Below, one piece after another: positions 59,956-64,000 of a stretch of DNA of 64,000 nt. The position numbers were made by a program, and so were the translations under genes. The stretch is from the NCBI RefSeq assembly GCF_001306115.1, contig NZ_LGCL01000032.1:1-64000 (forward strand), written 5' to 3'. Position 1 is the stretch's first letter. Each line of letters opens with the position of its first letter. The notes beneath the pieces are model-generated. The model did no database searches. It was not told the origin of the DNA and saw nothing but the letters and a program-made list of their open reading frames with translations. The DNA comes from Ornatilinea apprima. Its GTDB lineage: Bacteria > Chloroflexota > Anaerolineae > Anaerolineales > Anaerolineaceae.

Positions 59956-60963
59956 TTAACCTGCGATCAGACTGCGGCGGATCGATTCGCGCATCACCAG
60001 CGCCCGCGCCGCCCCTTCGGCGGTGCAGGTGGTGGGGTTATCCACCAGGTAAGCCGGAATGCCCAGCGACTTGGTCAAAAAACGGTCCAGCCCGCGCAGC
60101 ATCGCTCCGCCCCCAGTGAGCGCTACACCGCGGTCAATAATATCCGAAATCAATTCTGGCGGAGTTTTTTCCAGCACGCGCCGGGCGGTTTGCACAATCT
60201 CACCCAGCGGCTCCTGCAGCGCGTCAATAATGTCATCGGTGGTCAGGGTCAGCGGGCGGGGCAAACCCGAAACCTGGTCTTGCCCTTGAATTTCCATCAC
60301 ATCCTGAGTGTCTTGCGGCAGGGCAGCGCCAATGCGGATTTTTAACTGCTCAGCCGTTGGCTGTCCGATGATCAGGCCATACTTTTTGCGCACATACCCA
60401 ATAATGGCCTCATCCAGCTTAATTCCGCCGGTGCGAGAGGTTTCGGCGGTAACAATGCCATTCATCGCCAACACCGCCGCTTGCGAGGTGCCACCGCCCA
60501 GGCTCAGGATCATATTACCCGATGGTGTGCCAATCGGCAAATCTACACCCAGCGCGGCGGCCAGCGGTTGTTGAATAAGGTAGACCTCACGCGAGCGCGC
60601 GCCCAAACCAGCTTCCTGCACGGCGCGACTTTCCACGCTGGTTACGCCAAACGGAACGGTCAGCATCAGGCGCGGACGTGCCAACAGCATGGGGCCGCTC
60701 AGCTTCTTCACCAGAAAGCTCAGCAAAGTTTCGGTTACGTCATATTCAGCAATCACTCCATGCTGAAGTGGGCGAACCACCTCTATGGAATCAGGAACGC
60801 GGCCCAGCATATCTTTGGCCGCCTGCCCCCATTCCACCATTTTTTGTTCATCTACGATGATCGCCACCACAGTTGGCTCTCGAACCAGAATCTGGTTCCC
60901 TTCCGCAACGGTGATGTGCGTCGTGCCCAGGTCAATTCCAAATTCTCGCGTTAAAAAAGGCAT
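59956..60963 (-). CDS. mreB: Rod-shape-determining protein MreB
   Basis: MreB is the bacterial actin that guides lateral peptidoglycan synthesis. The 335-residue protein has phosphate-1 motif FGIDLGTTH, connect and phosphate-2 motifs (MILSLGGGTSQAAVLA), the E-T-S-R-T-G-G-I-K-L-D segment and the adenosine motif ALTGGGAMLRGLDRFL. No mreC or mreD follows, so it is a lone copy in this window. It sits 20 bases downstream of atpC on the same strand, an order seen in other bacteria. Confidence 0.94.
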   Translation of the reverse strand: MPFLTREFGIDLGTTHITVAEGNQILVREPTVVAIIVDEQKMVEWGQAAKDMLGRVPDSIEVVRPLQHGVIAEYDVTETLLSFLVKKLSGPMLLARPRLMLTVPFGVTSVESRAVQEAGLGARSREVYLIQQPLAAALGVDLPIGTPSGNMILSLGGGTSQAAVLAMNGIVTAETSRTGGIKLDEAIIGYVRKKYGLIIGQPTAEQLKIRIGAALPQDTQDVMEIQGQDQVSGLPRPLTLTTDDIIDALQEPLGEIVQTARRVLEKTPPELISDIIDRGVALTGGGAMLRGLDRFLTKSLGIPAYLVDNPTTCTAEGAARALVMRESIRRSLIAG

Positions 60964-60983
60964 GCGATGTACTTTCCTCCAGG

Positions 60984-61427
60984 TTATTCTTCACCCGGTG
61001 ACAGAGGACTCTGACCGCGTCTGCGGTAGCGGCGTGCAGCGGATAAACGCAAATTGGAGCGCAAAAGCGAGGCTTGCATCGATGCATATTGCTCAGAAAT
61101 CTGCGGTATGCCACTCTTCAGCAGTTCTTCCGCCCGCTTCCTGGCCATCTCAGCCCGTTCTACATCAATTGACTCTACGCTTTCAGCGCCTTCTGCCAGC
61201 ACCGTAACCTGGTCTGGCTGAACTTCTGCCACGCCCCCATAGACCGTGAAGACGTTCTCTTTATCACCTTGTTTAATGGTGATAATACCATAAGAAAGCA
61301 TGGTTAAGAAAGGAGAATGGTTTGGTAAAACACCAATTTCACCATGAACACCGGGCAGAACCACCATATCCACGTCGCCTTCGAATATGATATTCTCAAG
61401 AGACACAATTTCACAACGGATAGTCAT
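60984..61427 (-). CDS. atpC: F-type ATP synthase epsilon subunit
   Basis: The epsilon subunit is part of the rotor stalk. The 147-residue protein has the beta-sandwich start MTIRCEIVSLENIIFEGDVDMVVLPGVHGEIGVLPNHSPF (shown in motif form: V-V-L-P-G-x-x-G-E-I-G-V-L-P-N-H), then GGVAEVQPDQVTVLAEGAE and a C-terminal helical hairpin. It is slightly longer than usual, with a basic Arg-rich end. Last gene of the ATP synthase operon. Confidence 0.94.
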   Translation of the reverse strand: MTIRCEIVSLENIIFEGDVDMVVLPGVHGEIGVLPNHSPFLTMLSYGIITIKQGDKENVFTVYGGVAEVQPDQVTVLAEGAESVESIDVERAEMARKRAEELLKSGIPQISEQYASMQASLLRSNLRLSAARRYRRRGQSPLSPGEE

Positions 61428-61438
61428 GCCAATTTCCC

Positions 61439-62881
<1,443 letters not shown>

Positions 62882-63781
62882 TTAATACGTGTTCTGCGTG
62901 AGCGATTCTGCCCCGCTGGCAATTTCGATAATATCGTCAGTAATAGTTTTCTGTCGCATTTTGTTGTAATCCAATTGCAACGAGTCAATAATATCCTTGG
63001 CGTTGTTCGTGGCGTTATTCATCGCCATACGCCTGGCCGCATGTTCGCTGGCCTGTGAGGATAAAATGGCCTCAAACACCTGCAATGCAATAAATCTGGG
63101 CACAATCATATCCAAAATGGTATCCCGGTCAGGTTCATACTCAAAAACTGCTTTCGAGGTGTGGGTAATATTAAACGAGCGTTTCTCTGGTGGTTTTTCA
63201 TACTCCAGAACCACCGGCAGCAGATCTCGAATCACAACACGCTGTTTCACCATGCTCTCAAACTCGGTATAGCACAGGTAAATCTTATCCACCTCGCCTT
63301 GCAAATACGTATCAACCAGCAGGAAGCCAATCGCGGAAACATCTGAAAATTTTGGTGGGGTCGGCAGATTGCTGAACTCAGCCAAAATCCGCATGCCGCG
63401 CCGCAACAGCATATCCCTGCCCTTGCGACCAACCGGCACATATGACACTTCTTGTTCTACATCACGAAAATGCTCCAGCGTTTGGCGAACCACGTTCACG
63501 TTGTATGCCCCTGCCAGGCCGCGATCGCTGCTGATCATCACCACCAATATTTTCTCCACCTTGCTGCGAATGGTCAGCAGTGGATGTAAGTTCTTTCGCT
63601 CAGGTTCGCGCGCCAAATGCAGCAACACCTTCCAGGCCTTCTCGGTGTATGGGTGCGATCGCTGCACCAAATTCATGGCCTGGCGCACTTTTCGCGCGCT
63701 CACCGTTTCCAGGGCGCGGGTAACCTGGGAGATATTCTTAACGCTGCGAATGCGCCTTCTTAAGTCTCGAGTTGAATTCAT
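62882..63781 (-). CDS. atpG: F-type ATP synthase gamma subunit
   Basis: The 299-residue central-stalk subunit has the conserved N-terminal helix (RDLRRRIRSVKNISQVTRALETVSARKV), the middle SSDRGLAGAYNVNVVR, and the C-terminal helix with ARRMAMNNATNNAKDIIDSLQLDYNKMRQ and ITDDIIEIASGAESL. Family length is 285-300. It lies 33 bases upstream of atpD and 15 bases after atpA. Confidence 0.96.
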   Translation of the reverse strand: MNSTRDLRRRIRSVKNISQVTRALETVSARKVRQAMNLVQRSHPYTEKAWKVLLHLAREPERKNLHPLLTIRSKVEKILVVMISSDRGLAGAYNVNVVRQTLEHFRDVEQEVSYVPVGRKGRDMLLRRGMRILAEFSNLPTPPKFSDVSAIGFLLVDTYLQGEVDKIYLCYTEFESMVKQRVVIRDLLPVVLEYEKPPEKRSFNITHTSKAVFEYEPDRDTILDMIVPRFIALQVFEAILSSQASEHAARRMAMNNATNNAKDIIDSLQLDYNKMRQKTITDDIIEIASGAESLTQNTY

Positions 63782-63796
63782 GCGCTCTTCACTCGC

Positions 63797-64000
63797 TTAC
63801 ATTTCCCAGGTACTGTTAAAGGCTTTAATTGCTTCCACTAATTGTTTTTCCAGGTCCTCGCTAATCACCCGCCTGGCGGCAATTTCCTCGCCAATTGCAG
63901 GGTAATGGCTGTTTACAAAGCGCAGCAGCTCATTTTCCCACTCGCGCACCCGGTTGACCTCAATTTGATCCGCCATACCGTGCGTGCCCGCATATAAAAT
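63797..64000 (-). CDS. atpA: F-type ATP synthase alpha subunit, C-terminal part
   Basis: Only the last 67 codons are inside the window. They read ILYAGTHGMADQI, then VNRVREWENELLRFVNSHYP and E-D-L-E-K-Q-L-V-E-A-I-K-A-F near the stop, the expected C-terminal helical bundle of the alpha subunit (compare ILYAGTNGYLD in others). The frame stays open to the window edge and its stop lies 15 bases before atpG, in the standard atpA-atpG order. Confidence 0.92.
   Translation of the reverse strand: MLYAGTHGMADQIEVNRVREWENELLRFVNSHYPAIGEEIAARRVISEDLEKQLVEAIKAFNSTWEM

Overview
The window looks like a chromosomal segment from a bacterium of the Chloroflexota, most likely Anaerolineae. This is an inference. 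It rests on the gene families and how they combine: a TIGR03960/TIGR03936 radical SAM pair, many GT-C membrane glycosyltransferases, a Ser/Thr kinase with a PQQ-type propeller, a G5/DUF348 lipoprotein with a TolB-like propeller, a pyrophosphate-type phosphofructokinase, and a MurA with Asp at the fosfomycin site. No marker such as 16S rRNA is present to settle it. Gene density is very high. No gene-free stretch exceeds about 250 bases, many neighbours overlap by 4 bases, and three convergent pairs overlap at their 3' ends.

Layout. Bases 1-70 hold the first 23 codons of an IS5-type transposase running off the left edge. 0.1-9.6 kb: plsX, a NERD-like membrane protein, scpB with a pseudouridine synthase, two lipoproteins, a UDP-xylose-synthase-like SDR with a GtrA protein, a ChlI-like AAA+ ATPase, rsmD and a Nudix hydrolase. 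9.6-13 kb: class II aldolase, PPi-type phosphofructokinase and a soluble DegS-like histidine kinase. 13-24.3 kb: a block of seven polytopic GT-C/GT87-like proteins, interrupted by one nitrilase-family amidohydrolase, probably devoted to lipid-linked sugar transfer to the cell surface. 24.4-30.7 kb: a GNAT-like protein, a DUF255 thioredoxin-fold protein, an alpha/beta hydrolase, murA, thioredoxin and an FmdB zinc ribbon.

30.8-36.7 kb is a six-gene signalling operon behind a strong predicted promoter. It encodes a Ser/Thr kinase fused to an eight-bladed PQQ propeller, a PP2C phosphatase, a J-domain/VWA fusion, a zinc-ribbon/FHA protein, a 79-residue protein of unknown function and an OmpR-type response regulator. 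It is followed by a DUF971/SH3b gene pair and a divergent membrane-anchored Ser/Thr kinase that ends into rpe. I regard this as the best candidate for an uncharacterised system in the window. Its parts imply reversible Thr phosphorylation read out by an FHA domain and coupled to a chaperone-recruiting VWA protein.

39.6-51.8 kb: rpmB divergent from asp23-fakA-degV, then recG, coaD, a coiled-coil protein, convergent folC-lon, a DUF503 gene and an atypical SDR. 51.8-59.1 kb: the radical SAM pair, tRNA-Arg(CCG), an esterase, a cupin, a YugP-type zinc peptidase and a large lipoprotein. 59.2-64 kb: rex with a candidate Rex operator, mreB, and the end of an F-type ATP synthase operon (atpA partial, atpG, atpD, atpC).

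Together the genes describe a rod-forming, peptidoglycan-making bacterium with a glycosylated envelope, reversible pyrophosphate-linked glycolysis, NADH-responsive regulation and extensive Ser/Thr phosphorylation signalling.
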